NCBI RefSeq assembly: GCF_026625825.1
Contig: NZ_CP113065.1
Coordinates: 2,728,001 to 2,792,000 of the forward strand
Direction of reading: 5' to 3'
Origin: Pseudoxanthomonas sp. SL93
GTDB lineage: Bacteria > Pseudomonadota > Gammaproteobacteria > Xanthomonadales > Xanthomonadaceae
Length of the DNA: 64,000 bases
In this document: piece by piece, positions 25,579 through 34,554 of the stretch
Layout: the number at the start of each line of letters is the position of its first letter
Position numbering within the stretch: the stretch's first letter is position 1
Program-made: the position numbers and the translations under genes
The notes under the pieces: model-generated
What the model saw: the letters and a program-made list of their open reading frames with translations, nothing else
What the model was told of the DNA's origin: nothing
Databases searched by the model: none

Positions 25579-25959
25579 ATGGATACCGCTCCCTCGCTTT
25601 CCCGCATCGGCCAGATTGCGATCACGGTCAGCAGCGTCGACGTGGCGCTCGACTTCTACCGCGATGCGCTGGGGCTGGAATTCCTGTTCCAGGCCGGGCC
25701 GGATCTGGCGTTCTTGGATGCCGGCGGCACCCGTCTGATGCTGACCACGCCGCAAGGCGCAGGTACCGTTGGCGCGAACTCGGTGCTCTACTTCAAGGTA
25801 AGCGACATCGCCACCGTGCAGGCCGCGCTGGTCGCCCGTGGCGCACGCGAGGAGCGGCCGCCACAGCTGGCCGCGCGGATGCCCGACCATGAACTCTGGA
25901 TCGGCTTCCTGCGTGACCCGGACAACAACCTGGTCGGTCTGATGGAAGAGAAGCGCTGA
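25579..25959 (+). CDS. VOC (glyoxalase/dioxygenase-fold) family protein
   Basis: The product has 126 residues in two beta-alpha-beta-beta-beta modules: IGQIAITVSSVDVALDFYRDALGLEFLFQAG and SVLYFKVSDIATVQAALVARGA, ending LRDPDNNLVGLMEE. His, Glu and other putative metal ligands are only partly recognisable: no His in the first strand, His near DHELWI, Glu in LMEE. Enzymatic activity and substrate cannot be assigned. It stands alone, 53 bp after rep. Confidence 0.88.
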   Translation: MDTAPSLSRIGQIAITVSSVDVALDFYRDALGLEFLFQAGPDLAFLDAGGTRLMLTTPQGAGTVGANSVLYFKVSDIATVQAALVARGAREERPPQLAARMPDHELWIGFLRDPDNNLVGLMEEKR

Positions 25960-26149
25960 CGCGCCCCGGGCGCGCTCATCGAACCAGCGCGGAGGGTTCG
26001 CGGGCGGGTTCGACGCCGACGTTAGCGCGGACCGCCCTTGCCTGCAATCGAGCGACGAAGGCATTCACATGAGCACGCTCTCTCATTTCTCTCTCACCCG
26101 ATGATGCGATCGATGCGAAAGTACGAATGTGAACTGCAGGGAGGAACAC

Positions 26150-26698
26150 ATGGATAGAGCGGGCAATGCGCGATTCACCCTGCTGGCGTCGTACAACCAG
26201 TGGATGAACCGACGCCTCTACGATGCGGCGGCAACGCTGTCCCACGATGCCTTGGTTGCGGATCGCGGTGCGTTCTTCGGGTCCATCCTCGGCACGCTCA
26301 ACCACCTGGTGGTGACGGACACCATCTGGCTCAAGCGATTCGCCGCTGCGCCGGATGCTGCCGCCGTGCTTGCCGCACTGGAAGACACGCCGATGCCGTC
26401 GGCATTGGATGCCATGCTCTATCCGGAGCTTCCGCCCTTGCGCGAACGCCGCGAATGGCTGGACGCGCTGATCCTGCGATGGGTGGACACGCTCACGTCT
26501 GCGGAGTTGTCAGCCCGCCTGGCGTACCTCAACACGAAGGGTACGGCCTTCGTGCGCAGCGTCGAGGGACTGCTCACGCACCTGTTCAATCACCAGACCC
26601 ACCATCGCGGACAGGTCACCACGCTGCTGTCGCAGGCGGGCGTGGACGTCGGCGTGACCGACCTGCTGATGCTGGTGCCGGACGAAAGCGGACGCTGA
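26150..26698 (+). CDS. DinB-family metalloprotein
   Basis: The product has 182 residues forming a four-helix bundle. The metal-binding triad of the DinB/YfiT fold is visible as His52 (LNHLVVTD) and the pair in HLFNHQTHHRGQ (His148 and His152 are the likely ligands). The ATG at 26150 follows a strong GGGAGGAA ribosome binding site. DinB-like proteins include thiol-dependent transferases; the substrate is unknown here. The 3' end converges with yceH, 3 bp apart. Bases 25960-26149 upstream hold no gene that I can see. Confidence 0.88.
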   Translation: MDRAGNARFTLLASYNQWMNRRLYDAAATLSHDALVADRGAFFGSILGTLNHLVVTDTIWLKRFAAAPDAAAVLAALEDTPMPSALDAMLYPELPPLRERREWLDALILRWVDTLTSAELSARLAYLNTKGTAFVRSVEGLLTHLFNHQTHHRGQVTTLLSQAGVDVGVTDLLMLVPDESGR

Positions 26699-26701
26699 GG
26701 C

Positions 26702-27367
26702 TCAGTTATCGCGCGTGCTGAGCAGGTGTTCCACCTGTTCGCGCAACGCCGCGACCTCGGCTTCCAGCGCAGTGATGCGCGTTTCCAGTTCGGCAGTCGC
26801 CGGCTCGCCCGACGGCGATGCAGGCAGCCGTGCCGCGATCGCAGCCACGTCCACCGGGCCAGCGAGCAGGTGCATGTAACGGTCTTCACGCTGGCCGGGC
26901 CCGCGCGGGATCTGCACGACCAGTGCAGGCACGCGCTGGATCAGGCGATCGAGATGGTGGCGCACGTCGTCCGCGTCGGCGAACTTGAACAGCCGCTCGC
27001 TGCGTGCCAGCAGTTCATGCATGGTCTGCGCGCCGCGCAGCAGCAGCAGTCCCAGCAACACCACCTGCTGCTGGGGCAGGCTGAAGAACGCGGCGGTGCG
27101 GTGCTCATAGCGTTCGGCGCGCGACGAGAACACCTGCCGTGCCAGTCCACGCTGTTCCAGCTGCCTCAAGGCATGGTTCACCGCGCCGGTGTCCAGCGCC
27201 ATCACCGGCTCGCGCGCGGTCTTCTGGTTGGCTGCGGTCTGCGCCGCGTTCACGGTCAGCGGGTAGGTCTCCGGCGTGGTCGCTTCCTTCTCGATCAGGC
27301 AGCCCAGCAGGCGCGCCTCGGCGGTGTTCAGCAGGGGCAGCGCGGCCGTGTCGTCTTGGGTATCCAT
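26702..27367 (-). CDS. YceH-family (DUF480) protein
   Basis: The product has 221 residues. It has the family start [21 protein letters not shown], followed by [17 protein letters not shown] and tandem winged-helix-like segments. The ending is a coiled coil ([26 protein letters not shown]). DUF480 proteins are widespread in proteobacteria with no proven function. I chose ATG 27367 because conserved sequence begins there; upstream in-frame extension is unconserved. Confidence 0.9.
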   Translation of the reverse strand: MDTQDDTAALPLLNTAEARLLGCLIEKEATTPETYPLTVNAAQTAANQKTAREPVMALDTGAVNHALRQLEQRGLARQVFSSRAERYEHRTAAFFSLPQQQVVLLGLLLLRGAQTMHELLARSERLFKFADADDVRHHLDRLIQRVPALVVQIPRGPGQREDRYMHLLAGPVDVAAIAARLPASPSGEPATAELETRITALEAEVAALREQVEHLLSTRDN

Positions 27368-27492
27368 GCGGAGGGAAGCCAGGGGAGCAGGGGCGCGCAG
27401 GATACTACGTGTGCCCGCCCCGCCCGCTGCGCTGACATGCCCGGGCAACAGGCGTCGGCTAGAATCACGGCACACCGAAAGATGGATGTCCG

Positions 27493-28392
27493 ATGCGCGT
27501 TTCCCTGCTTGCCGCCTGCCTGGCGGCGTCCCTGCTGACCCTTTCCGCCTGCAAGCGCACCGAGCCGGCCGCCGCACCCGACACGGCCGCGACGGCGGCC
27601 ACGCCGGCAAGTGCCGCCACCACCCACGACAACCTCAACGCGGTGGCGTGGGTGCAGACTTCGGTGGAATACCGCGCGCTGACCACGCAGACCTTCCGCG
27701 CCGCCGCCGACCACCTGGATGCCGCGCTGAAGGAAAAGAACTGGGACGCCCTGGTGCCCGACGAACGCGGCAATGCCGCCACCGGGCTGAAGCCCGCCGT
27801 GGTGATGGACGTGGACGAGACCGTGCTGGACAACTCGCCGTACCAGGCGCGCCTGATCCGCGACGGCAAGGAATACGACGAGATCAGCTGGGACCAGTGG
27901 GTGGCCGAGAAGAAGGCCAAGCCGCTGCCGGGCGTGGTGGACTTCGCCAAGGCGGCCGCCGCCAAGGGCGTGACCATCCTGTACATCTCCAACCGCGCGG
28001 TGCACCTGAAGGAAGCGACGCTGGCCAACCTCCGCGACGCGGGCCTGCCGGTGGCCGACGACAGCGTGTTCCTGGGCCTGGGCACGGTGCTGCAGGGCTG
28101 CGAGCAGAACGGCTCCGAGAAGAACTGCCGCCGCCGCCTGGCGGGGCAGCAGTACCGCGTGCTGATGCAGTTCGGCGACCAGATCGGTGACTTCGTCCAG
28201 GTGGAGGCCAACACGCGCGAAGGTCGCCAGGCCTTGTTCGACGAATACGACGACTGGTTCGGCGAGCGCTGGTGGATGCTGCCCAACCCGACCTACGGCT
28301 CGTGGGAGCCGGCGCTGTTCAACAACGCCTGGGACCAGCCCGCCGCCGCGCGCAGCCAGGCCAAGCGCGACGCGCTGGACTACGCGCCGTGA
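27493..28392 (+). CDS. 5'-nucleotidase, lipoprotein e(P4) family (class C acid phosphatase)
   Basis: The product has 299 residues. The lipobox is LTLSAC (Cys20), so it is likely outer-membrane anchored and acts in the periplasm. The HAD nucleophile motif is [15 protein letters not shown] with Asp106 and Asp108; the second motif is ILYISNRAV. It should remove phosphate from 5'-nucleotides, allowing nucleoside uptake. A -10-like TAGAAT at 27460-27465 is upstream. Its TGA overlaps the GTG start of pyrF, so the two genes are probably cotranscribed. Confidence 0.92.
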   Translation: MRVSLLAACLAASLLTLSACKRTEPAAAPDTAATAATPASAATTHDNLNAVAWVQTSVEYRALTTQTFRAAADHLDAALKEKNWDALVPDERGNAATGLKPAVVMDVDETVLDNSPYQARLIRDGKEYDEISWDQWVAEKKAKPLPGVVDFAKAAAAKGVTILYISNRAVHLKEATLANLRDAGLPVADDSVFLGLGTVLQGCEQNGSEKNCRRRLAGQQYRVLMQFGDQIGDFVQVEANTREGRQALFDEYDDWFGERWWMLPNPTYGSWEPALFNNAWDQPAAARSQAKRDALDYAP

Positions 28393-29114
28393 GCGGTCGC
28401 GGACCGGTCGCACTGACCGCACGCGAACGCCTCATCTTCGCGCTGGACGCGCCGTCGGGCGCGGACGCGCTGGCGTGGGTGGACCGGCTGGGCGATGCGG
28501 TGCAGTTCTACAAGATCGGCATGGAGCTTCTGGCCAGCGGCGATTACTTCACCGTGCTGGATGAGCTGGCCCGCCGCGACAAGCGCGTGTTCGTGGACCT
28601 GAAGTTCTTCGACATTCCTGCCACCGTGGGCGGCGTGATCCGCGGCCTGTCGCGCTGGCCGGTGACCTACGCGACCATCCACGGCTGGCACGCCGGGATG
28701 ATGGAAGCCGCCGCCGCGGCGCGTGGCGGCGACCTGCGCCTGTTGGCGGTGACCGTGCTGACCTCGATGGACGGCGACGATCTGCGCGCAATGGGCATAA
28801 ATAATGCCGAACCGGCTGACATCGTCGTGCAACGCGCGCTGGCCGCCCAGGCCGCCGGCATCGATGGCGTGATCTGCTCGGGGCAGGAGGCGGGGATCAT
28901 CCGCGCCGCCGCCGGTGCCGGTTTCTCCATTGTCTGCCCCGGCATCCGCCCCGGCGGCCCGGTCGGCGACGACCAGAAGCGCACGGTCGGCGTGGCGCAG
29001 GCCTTCGCGCTGGGGGCCGATGCCATCGTGGTCGGCCGCCCGATCAGCCAGACGGCCGACCCGCGCGCCGCGGCCGAGGCGATCCAGGTCGAGATCCGTG
29101 CATCATTCAAGTAA
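28389..29114 (+). CDS. pyrF: Orotidine 5'-phosphate decarboxylase
   Basis: The product has 241 residues. It decarboxylates OMP to UMP, the last step of de novo pyrimidine synthesis. The catalytic DxKxxD array is VDLKFFDIP (Asp70, Lys72, Asp75). The phosphate-binding end is [14 protein letters not shown] with [10 protein letters not shown] before it. The start is GTG at 28389 in a GTGA overlap with the preceding phosphatase gene; later ATG codons would remove the first strand. Confidence 0.95.
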   Translation: MSGRGPVALTARERLIFALDAPSGADALAWVDRLGDAVQFYKIGMELLASGDYFTVLDELARRDKRVFVDLKFFDIPATVGGVIRGLSRWPVTYATIHGWHAGMMEAAAAARGGDLRLLAVTVLTSMDGDDLRAMGINNAEPADIVVQRALAAQAAGIDGVICSGQEAGIIRAAAGAGFSIVCPGIRPGGPVGDDQKRTVGVAQAFALGADAIVVGRPISQTADPRAAAEAIQVEIRASFK

Positions 29115-29161
29115 AATCAAACACTTGGATTGATCTATTTCAGGTATTGCCTTAGCTTCGG

Positions 29162-29249
29162 GGCACAGGTAGGCTGTGCGCATCCGGTCTCTGGCCGGAG
29201 ATGTGCCACAACACTTCGTCCTCCGGCTTCGGCCGGACTTCAGGAGGCC
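29162..29249 (+). promoter_or_regulatory. Possible attenuator or riboswitch-like structured RNA
   Basis: Downstream of pyrF the RNA can form a closed domain GGCACA (29162-29167) / TGTGCC (29202-29207) around a CCGG hairpin (29184-29187 / 29195-29198). It is followed by TCCT-CCGG-CTTCGG-CCGG-ACTTC-AGGA (29219-29245). The AGGA of that second hairpin is part of the 5' arm of the terminator at 29243, so the two structures exclude each other. No known riboswitch consensus is recognised; it may instead be only pyrF 3' sequence. Confidence 0.35.
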
Positions 29250-29284
29250 CGCTACATTCGAAAGAATGCACGGCCTCCTTTTTT
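29243..29284 (+). terminator. Rho-independent terminator between pyrF and the next lipoprotein gene
   Basis: Stem GGAGGCC (29243-29249) / GGCCTCC (29272-29278) encloses an inner hairpin CATTC-GAAA-GAATG and is followed by six T. It ends pyrF transcription or acts as the expression switch of a leader for the gene at 29379. Confidence 0.85.
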
Positions 29285-29378
29285 ATGGCCGGCGGACCAC
29301 CCCGACTTGCGACGTCCGTACTTGCTGCCCGGCCCGGCGAGCCGCGAAGATGCGGGGCGACTGGGGAGTCACCACCAC

Positions 29379-30320
29379 ATGCTGCCGATGCCGTCCGGAT
29401 TCTCGCTGCGGGTCCTCGCCGCGCCCTTGCTGGCCGGCGCGCTGCTGGCCGGCTGCAAGGACGCGCCCGAAGAACTGGCCGGCGCCGCCAGCGAGCCCGC
29501 CGCCGCCGTCCGCCAGCTGGCCGGCCACCTGCAACGCAACGATCTGGCCGCCTATGTGCGCGACGCCGTGCCGCCCGACCTGCACGCGCCGCTGGAAGCC
29601 GCCTGGCGTGACGGCCACAGCCGCTGGCCGCTGACGGAGTTGCCGCTCGACGACCAGTTGGTGCCGATGCTGGCCGCCCTGGCGCGGAAGGATTCGGAAA
29701 AGACCCTGCAACGCAGCTTCGAACGCCAGTTCGCCCGCCAGGATCGCGACCTGAAGGAAGCCGCGCGCACGCTGGGCCTGTTCGGCGTGCAGTACGTGAA
29801 GAACGAGGGTGACTACACGCCCGAGGAGCGCGATCACTACGCGCAGGTCATCACCGCGCTGGGCGAGTGGGCCCAGCGCGCGCCGCTGGGCGACCCGGCG
29901 CTGGCCCGCACCACCCTCGCCCGCATGGCCAAGGCCACGCGCGCCAGCGGCATCACCAGTGACGAGGCCCTGCGCGAGGCGGGCATGACCGGCAGCCTGC
30001 AACGGCTCGCGCCGGTGTTCGCCGAAGCCAAGGCCACCTTCACCCGATACGGCCTGCCGCTGGACGCCGCGTTCGCCGACCTGCGTACCGGACTGGTCGA
30101 GCAGAAGGGCGACACCGCGACCGTCCGCATCCACTACCCGCTGGGCGAGCGCCGGATCGACACCGTGGTCACGCTGGAGCGCCGCAGCGGTAACTGGTAT
30201 CTGCGGGACACGCTGAAACATGTCGAAACCACCCTGGCGCAGGTGCCCATCGCCGCGCCGCCAACGGCTCCCGAAAGCCCGCCATCCGCTGCGCCGCGCC
30301 AAGACACGCCGGAGCCGTGA
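29379..30320 (+). CDS. Predicted lipoprotein of unknown function
   Basis: The product has 313 residues. The signal LRVLAAPLLAGALLAGCKD has a clear lipobox (Cys26). The mature part is mainly helical, with a C-terminal beta region (TATVRIHYPLGERRIDTVVT, then GNWYLRDTL) and a Pro-rich end. I chose ATG 29379, with GGGGAG upstream; in-frame sequence back to 29130 would translate the terminator and is not a gene. It is in GTGA overlap with the next gene. No family recognised. Confidence 0.82.
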   Translation: MLPMPSGFSLRVLAAPLLAGALLAGCKDAPEELAGAASEPAAAVRQLAGHLQRNDLAAYVRDAVPPDLHAPLEAAWRDGHSRWPLTELPLDDQLVPMLAALARKDSEKTLQRSFERQFARQDRDLKEAARTLGLFGVQYVKNEGDYTPEERDHYAQVITALGEWAQRAPLGDPALARTTLARMAKATRASGITSDEALREAGMTGSLQRLAPVFAEAKATFTRYGLPLDAAFADLRTGLVEQKGDTATVRIHYPLGERRIDTVVTLERRSGNWYLRDTLKHVETTLAQVPIAAPPTAPESPPSAAPRQDTPEP

Positions 30321-30694
30321 GCGCCCGCCATCCCGCAGGCCGTCGCCTTGCCTGGGTGGCAGGCATGCTCTGCCTGTCCGCCGCGCTTCCCGGCACAGCC
30401 CATCCCGGCGGCCTGGACAAGACGGGCTGCCACCACAACCGCACGACGGGCGACTACCACTGTCACCGGAAGGCCACGCCGGCACCCTCGCCGGCGGCGC
30501 AGAAAAACCGGTCTTCGCTGGCCCCTGACGCACCCGAGCCGCGCAATCCGTCATTCGGGGGTCCGATCTTCCGCAACTGCGATGCGGCGCGTGCCGCCGG
30601 CGCCGCGCCCGTCCGCAGGGGCGACCCCGGCTACGGACCCCACCTGGACCGCGACAACGACGGCGTGGGGTGCGAGCCCTACCGGGGACGCTGA
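30317..30694 (+). CDS. YHYH / excalibur-domain exported protein
   Basis: The product has 125 residues. It starts at GTG 30317, overlapping the previous stop by 4 bp. An N-terminal signal (AWVAGMLCLSAALPGTAHP) precedes a YHYH-type motif GCHHNRTTGDYHCHR (about 38-52). The C-terminus is an excalibur calcium-binding domain (FRNCDAARAAG to DRDNDGVGCEPYRG, about 85-123) with conserved DxDxDGxxCE. It is probably a small secreted calcium-dependent protein. Function unknown. Confidence 0.87.
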   Translation: MSARHPAGRRLAWVAGMLCLSAALPGTAHPGGLDKTGCHHNRTTGDYHCHRKATPAPSPAAQKNRSSLAPDAPEPRNPSFGGPIFRNCDAARAAGAAPVRRGDPGYGPHLDRDNDGVGCEPYRGR

Positions 30695-30751
30695 CGCCGG
30701 CGTGGGCCAGCCGGGATTGGAACCGCTTCCCAGCCCGGCACAGCGCTGGGC

Positions 30752-30757
30752 CATAAT
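30752..30757 (+). promoter_or_regulatory. Probable -10 box of plsB, implying a leaderless mRNA
   Basis: CATAAT ends 7 bp before the ATG at 30765. Transcription about 7 bp downstream of the box would start at or next to the start codon. No ribosome binding site is present. A -35 box is not clear. Confidence 0.35.
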
Positions 30758-30764
30758 GCGGCCG

Positions 30765-33434
30765 ATGCCTGAACAGAATTCCCTACCGTTCCCGGACGGC
30801 CAGACGCCCCCACCGCCGGAAGCGCAGAAGCCGACGCCCCGGGCGACGCCCGGACCGGACGCCGCGGGCGACGCGCCGGCGCCTGCCGCCGCGCAGACGC
30901 TGCCGGTGCCCATGGCCCCGCCCCTGCGCCAGACACGCCGCCCCCTGTGGGCGCGCCTGATGAGCAAGCTGGCCGATCCCTGGCTGGCACTGAACATCGA
31001 ACCCGAGGTGCCGGCCGAACTGCTCGACGGCCGCCCGGTGTGCTACGTGCTGGAAGACTACGGCCTGTCCAACGCGCTGATCCTGGACCGCGCCTGCCGC
31101 GACGCCGGCCTGCCCTCGCCGCTGGTGCCCGTGCCGGTGCCCGGCAATCCGCTGGGCCGCAAGCGCGCCTACGTGGCATTGTCGCGCCGCAACGCCAGCA
31201 CGCTGATCCCCGACCAGATCAGCGCCAAGACCCACTCAGGCTCCCTGGCCCGCCTGCTGGAGGCGCACCGCGCCAGTCCGGGCCTGGACGTTCAGCTGGT
31301 CCCGGTATCGATCTTCGTCGGCCGCGCACCGGACAAGCAGAGTGGGTGGTTTTCGGTGCTGTTCTCCGAAAACTGGGCCATCGTCGGGCGCTTCCGCCGC
31401 CTGCTCGCCATCCTGTTGAACGGCCGCGGCACCATCGTGCGGTTCGCGCCCCCGGTATCGCTGCGCGGCACGGTCGATGAAGGGCTGGAGCCGGAACGCA
31501 CCGTCCGCAAGCTGTCACGCGTGCTGCGCACGCACTTCCACCGCATCCGCGAAGCGGTCATCGGCCCCGACCTGTCCACGCGGCGCCTGCTGGTGGACCA
31601 GGTGCTCGCCGCCGAGCCGGTGAAGGAAGCCATCGCCGAGCAGGCCAAGCGTGACAAGTCGAAGCCCGAGGACGCGTGGAAGAAAGCCCATGCCTATGCC
31701 TGGGAGATCGCAGCCGACTACTCCAATCCGGTGGTGCGCTCGGCCAGTTTTTTGCTGAGCCATGTGTGGAACCAGATCTACGACGGCGTGCTGGTCCACC
31801 ACCTGGACAAGTTCAAGGAAGCCGCGCCCGGCCACGAAGTGGTCTACGTGCCCTGCCACCGCAGCCACATGGACTACCTGCTGCTGTCGTACCTGCTGTA
31901 CGAGCGCGGCATCGTGCCGCCGCACATCGCCGCGGGCATCAACCTCAACCTGCCGGTGGTCGGCACGTTGCTGCGCAAGGGCGGTGCGTTCTTCATGCGC
32001 CGCAGCTTCCGCGGCAATCCGCTGTATTCGGCCGTGTTTACCGAGTACGTCGCGCAGCTGGTCTCCGGCGGCTACTCGCTTGAATACTTCATCGAGGGCG
32101 GGCGCTCGCGCACCGGCCGCCTGCTGGCGCCGAAGGGCGGCATGATCTCGATGACCGTGCGCGCGTTCCTGCGCCAGCCGCGCAAGCCGGTGCTGTTCCA
32201 GCCGGTCTACATCGGCTACGAGAAGTTGCTGGAAGGCAACAGCTACCTGGACGAACTGAGCGGGCGGCCGAAGGAGAAGGAATCCATCTGGGCCGTGCTG
32301 TGGGGCATCCCCAAGGTGCTGCGACAGAACTATGGCCAGGTCGTCGTGAACTTCGGCGAGCCCATCCCGTTGAACGAAGCGCTGGCGCAGCACGCGCCGG
32401 AATGGGACGGCTCGCCGGTCGGCGAAGAGGAAAAGCCCGCGTGGCTGTCCGACACCGTCGATGCGCTGGCGCAGCAGATCCACGTCAACATCAATCGCGC
32501 CGCCGACGTGAACCCGATCAACCTGCTGGCGCTGGCGCTGCTCTCGACGCCCAAGCACGCGATGGGCGAAGCGGACCTGATCGCGCAGATCGAACTGTCC
32601 AAGAAGGTACTGGCCGAACTGCCGTACTCCGACCGCGTCACCGTCACCCCGCACACGCCGGAACGCATCATCGGCCATGGCGAGGAAATCAACATGCTGC
32701 AGCGGATCAAGCATCCGCTGGGCGACGTGCTCAGCGTGGACGGCGATACCGCCGTGCTGATGAGCTACTACCGCAACAACGTACTGCACCTGTTCACCGC
32801 CTCGGCCTGGGTCGCGTGCTGCTTCCAGAACAACCGCCGCATGAGCCGCGCCGGCGTGCTGCGCCTGGGCCGCGGGCTGTATCCGTTCCTGCAGGCGGAG
32901 CTGTTCCTGCCGTGGACCGAGGATGAGTTCGCCGAGCGCATGGACCGCACCATCGAGATGTTCATCCGCGAGGGCCTGCTGCAGCAGGTCAACGACGACG
33001 ATGGCGGCATCCTGGCGCGCAGCGCGGGGCAGACCGACGAGGTGTTCCGCCTGCGCGCGATCGGTCATTCGCTGCAGCAGGCGTTCGAGCGCTACTACAT
33101 CGCCATCTCGGTGCTGGTGAAGAACGGCCCCGGCACGCTGGGCGCGGCGGAGCTGGAAAGCCTCTGCCAGCAGGCGGCACAGCGTCTGAGCCTGCTGTAC
33201 GCACCGGCGGCGCCGGAGTTCTTCGACCGCACGCTGTTCCGCGGCTTCATCCAGAAGCTGCGCGAGCTGAAGCTGGTCTGGCCGGACGAGAACAGCAAGC
33301 TGCTGTTCGACGAACGGCTGGATGCGTGGGCACGCGATGCCAAGGCGATCCTCGGCCGTGAGCTGCGCCACACCATCGAAAAGGTCAGCCCGGAAGCCGC
33401 CAAGCCCGAGCAGGACACCACGCCGCAGGAATGA
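30765..33434 (+). CDS. plsB: Glycerol-3-phosphate 1-O-acyltransferase
   Basis: The product has 889 residues, versus about 807 in E. coli; the extra length is mostly a Pro/Ala-rich N-terminus. It acylates sn-glycerol 3-phosphate at position 1 at the inner membrane, the first step of phospholipid synthesis. Block I is VPCHRSHMDYLLLSY with His365 and Asp370. GGAFFMRRSFRGN, FIEGGRSRTGRLL and FQPVYIGYEKL follow as blocks II-IV. A second ATG at 30756 is in frame; I prefer 30765 because of the -10 position. Confidence 0.95.
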   Translation: MPEQNSLPFPDGQTPPPPEAQKPTPRATPGPDAAGDAPAPAAAQTLPVPMAPPLRQTRRPLWARLMSKLADPWLALNIEPEVPAELLDGRPVCYVLEDYGLSNALILDRACRDAGLPSPLVPVPVPGNPLGRKRAYVALSRRNASTLIPDQISAKTHSGSLARLLEAHRASPGLDVQLVPVSIFVGRAPDKQSGWFSVLFSENWAIVGRFRRLLAILLNGRGTIVRFAPPVSLRGTVDEGLEPERTVRKLSRVLRTHFHRIREAVIGPDLSTRRLLVDQVLAAEPVKEAIAEQAKRDKSKPEDAWKKAHAYAWEIAADYSNPVVRSASFLLSHVWNQIYDGVLVHHLDKFKEAAPGHEVVYVPCHRSHMDYLLLSYLLYERGIVPPHIAAGINLNLPVVGTLLRKGGAFFMRRSFRGNPLYSAVFTEYVAQLVSGGYSLEYFIEGGRSRTGRLLAPKGGMISMTVRAFLRQPRKPVLFQPVYIGYEKLLEGNSYLDELSGRPKEKESIWAVLWGIPKVLRQNYGQVVVNFGEPIPLNEALAQHAPEWDGSPVGEEEKPAWLSDTVDALAQQIHVNINRAADVNPINLLALALLSTPKHAMGEADLIAQIELSKKVLAELPYSDRVTVTPHTPERIIGHGEEINMLQRIKHPLGDVLSVDGDTAVLMSYYRNNVLHLFTASAWVACCFQNNRRMSRAGVLRLGRGLYPFLQAELFLPWTEDEFAERMDRTIEMFIREGLLQQVNDDDGGILARSAGQTDEVFRLRAIGHSLQQAFERYYIAISVLVKNGPGTLGAAELESLCQQAAQRLSLLYAPAAPEFFDRTLFRGFIQKLRELKLVWPDENSKLLFDERLDAWARDAKAILGRELRHTIEKVSPEAAKPEQDTTPQE

Positions 33435-33440
33435 GCGGCC

Positions 33441-34163
33441 TCAGTCGGCGACGTTGAAGGTGCGGGTCAGCCACGCCTTCGCCGGCTGCGCGCGCGCCGG
33501 TTCGCGCACCAGGCGGTGCAGGGGCGAGTTGCATTCGGACAGATGCGGCTCGTCTTCCAGCACCAGCACCATCCGCAGCAGATCGACGCCGCCGGGCAGG
33601 ATGGCCGGCGGCAGGTATTCGCGGAACCCGTAGTGCTCGAACACGCCGTGCAGGAACGGCTCGCAGGCCAGCAGGCAGAACTGGATGCGCGCTTCCTGCG
33701 CCCAGCGGTAGGCCTCGTCCATCAGGCGGTCGACGACCGGCTTGCTGCGCTGGTCGGCCTGCACCGCGAAACGCGTGCCCACCGCCACCTGTGGCAATGA
33801 CCACGCGCGCGCGAACGGATCGATCTGGAACAGGTGGCCGTATTCCACCTGCACCGCCGGCGAGCCGAAATCGTGCAGCCGCAGGGTGGCGATGGCCTGT
33901 GCGCCCGCTTCCACCACCACCGTGGTGCCGCAGCCGTCCAGCCCGTCGGCCACGCGCTTGCTGCGGTCGCTGTACTGGCCACCCTGTTCGTGGAAATACA
34001 CCTCGCGGCGCAGGCGCTGCACGTCGCCCAGGCTCTCGCCGGGACCGATGCGGCGCACCCGCAGTCCGAGGCCTTCGACGGCGCGCTCGGAAGACGCGGC
34101 GACGGCCGCAGCGTCGCGCGGCGACAACGGTGTCCGCTGGATCATCGGTTTGCCCTGCTCCAT
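33441..34163 (-). CDS. GNAT-fold acyltransferase, FeeM / exosortase-associated type
   Basis: The product has 240 residues. VQRLRREVYFHEQGGQY is the N-terminal strand-helix of autoinducer-synthase-like GNAT proteins. IATLRLHDF, QVAVGTRFAV and RIQFCLLACEPFLHGVFEHYGF follow as the acyl-CoA/ACP-binding core. This resembles N-acyl amino acid synthase FeeM and PEP-CTERM-associated acyltransferases. No exosortase genes are nearby. ATG 34163 has a GAGG ribosome binding site. Substrate unknown; a small acyl signal or lipid is possible but unproven. Confidence 0.8.
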   Translation of the reverse strand: MEQGKPMIQRTPLSPRDAAAVAASSERAVEGLGLRVRRIGPGESLGDVQRLRREVYFHEQGGQYSDRSKRVADGLDGCGTTVVVEAGAQAIATLRLHDFGSPAVQVEYGHLFQIDPFARAWSLPQVAVGTRFAVQADQRSKPVVDRLMDEAYRWAQEARIQFCLLACEPFLHGVFEHYGFREYLPPAILPGGVDLLRMVLVLEDEPHLSECNSPLHRLVREPARAQPAKAWLTRTFNVAD

Positions 34164-34247
34164 GCCGCTACCTCGCCGTGCAGGCACCCGCGCCCACGGC
34201 AGATCGAGTTGGGAGCCGCGGCGCCGGCAGGACGGCATGCGGTCGTC

Positions 34248-34264
34248 GTAGGGGAATCCCCCAC
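34248..34264. promoter_or_regulatory. Inverted repeat upstream of the GNAT gene
   Basis: GT-A-GGGGA-A-TCCCC-C-AC at 34248-34264 is a near-perfect palindrome with 5-bp arms plus outer GT/AC, about 85 bp upstream of the minus-strand gene. It is a candidate operator. The 391-bp interval 34164-34554 otherwise contains only a -10-like TATACT at 34491-34496 for the plus-strand lipoprotein gene. Confidence 0.35.
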
Positions 34265-34554
34265 AGCCAGGAACGAAGCAAACATCGGGCCAACCCCGGA
34301 AACGCGGCTGGACCCGCCCTGACACGCGGTTTCAGCCGCCGGACGGAGCGGAATCGGGGCCGAACGGAGGGTGCGGCACCATGGCCGGTCGTGCGCGACG
34401 GCGACGGGTGACGTGCTGCGTCAGATTTCGTCTGCACGGGAACGGCGCGCCACCCTCGTCCGCACCGGAGGACGCGTGCGGACCCGTCGCTATACTCGCC
34501 ACGGCGGCAGGGGGAGCCAGCCGCCTCGGAATTTCACTTCAACAGGGGAACTCA

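Noticed and set aside
29130..29378. N-terminal extension of the lipoprotein at 29379
   Set aside because: It would translate a rho-independent terminator and place the lipobox about 110 residues from the N-terminus.
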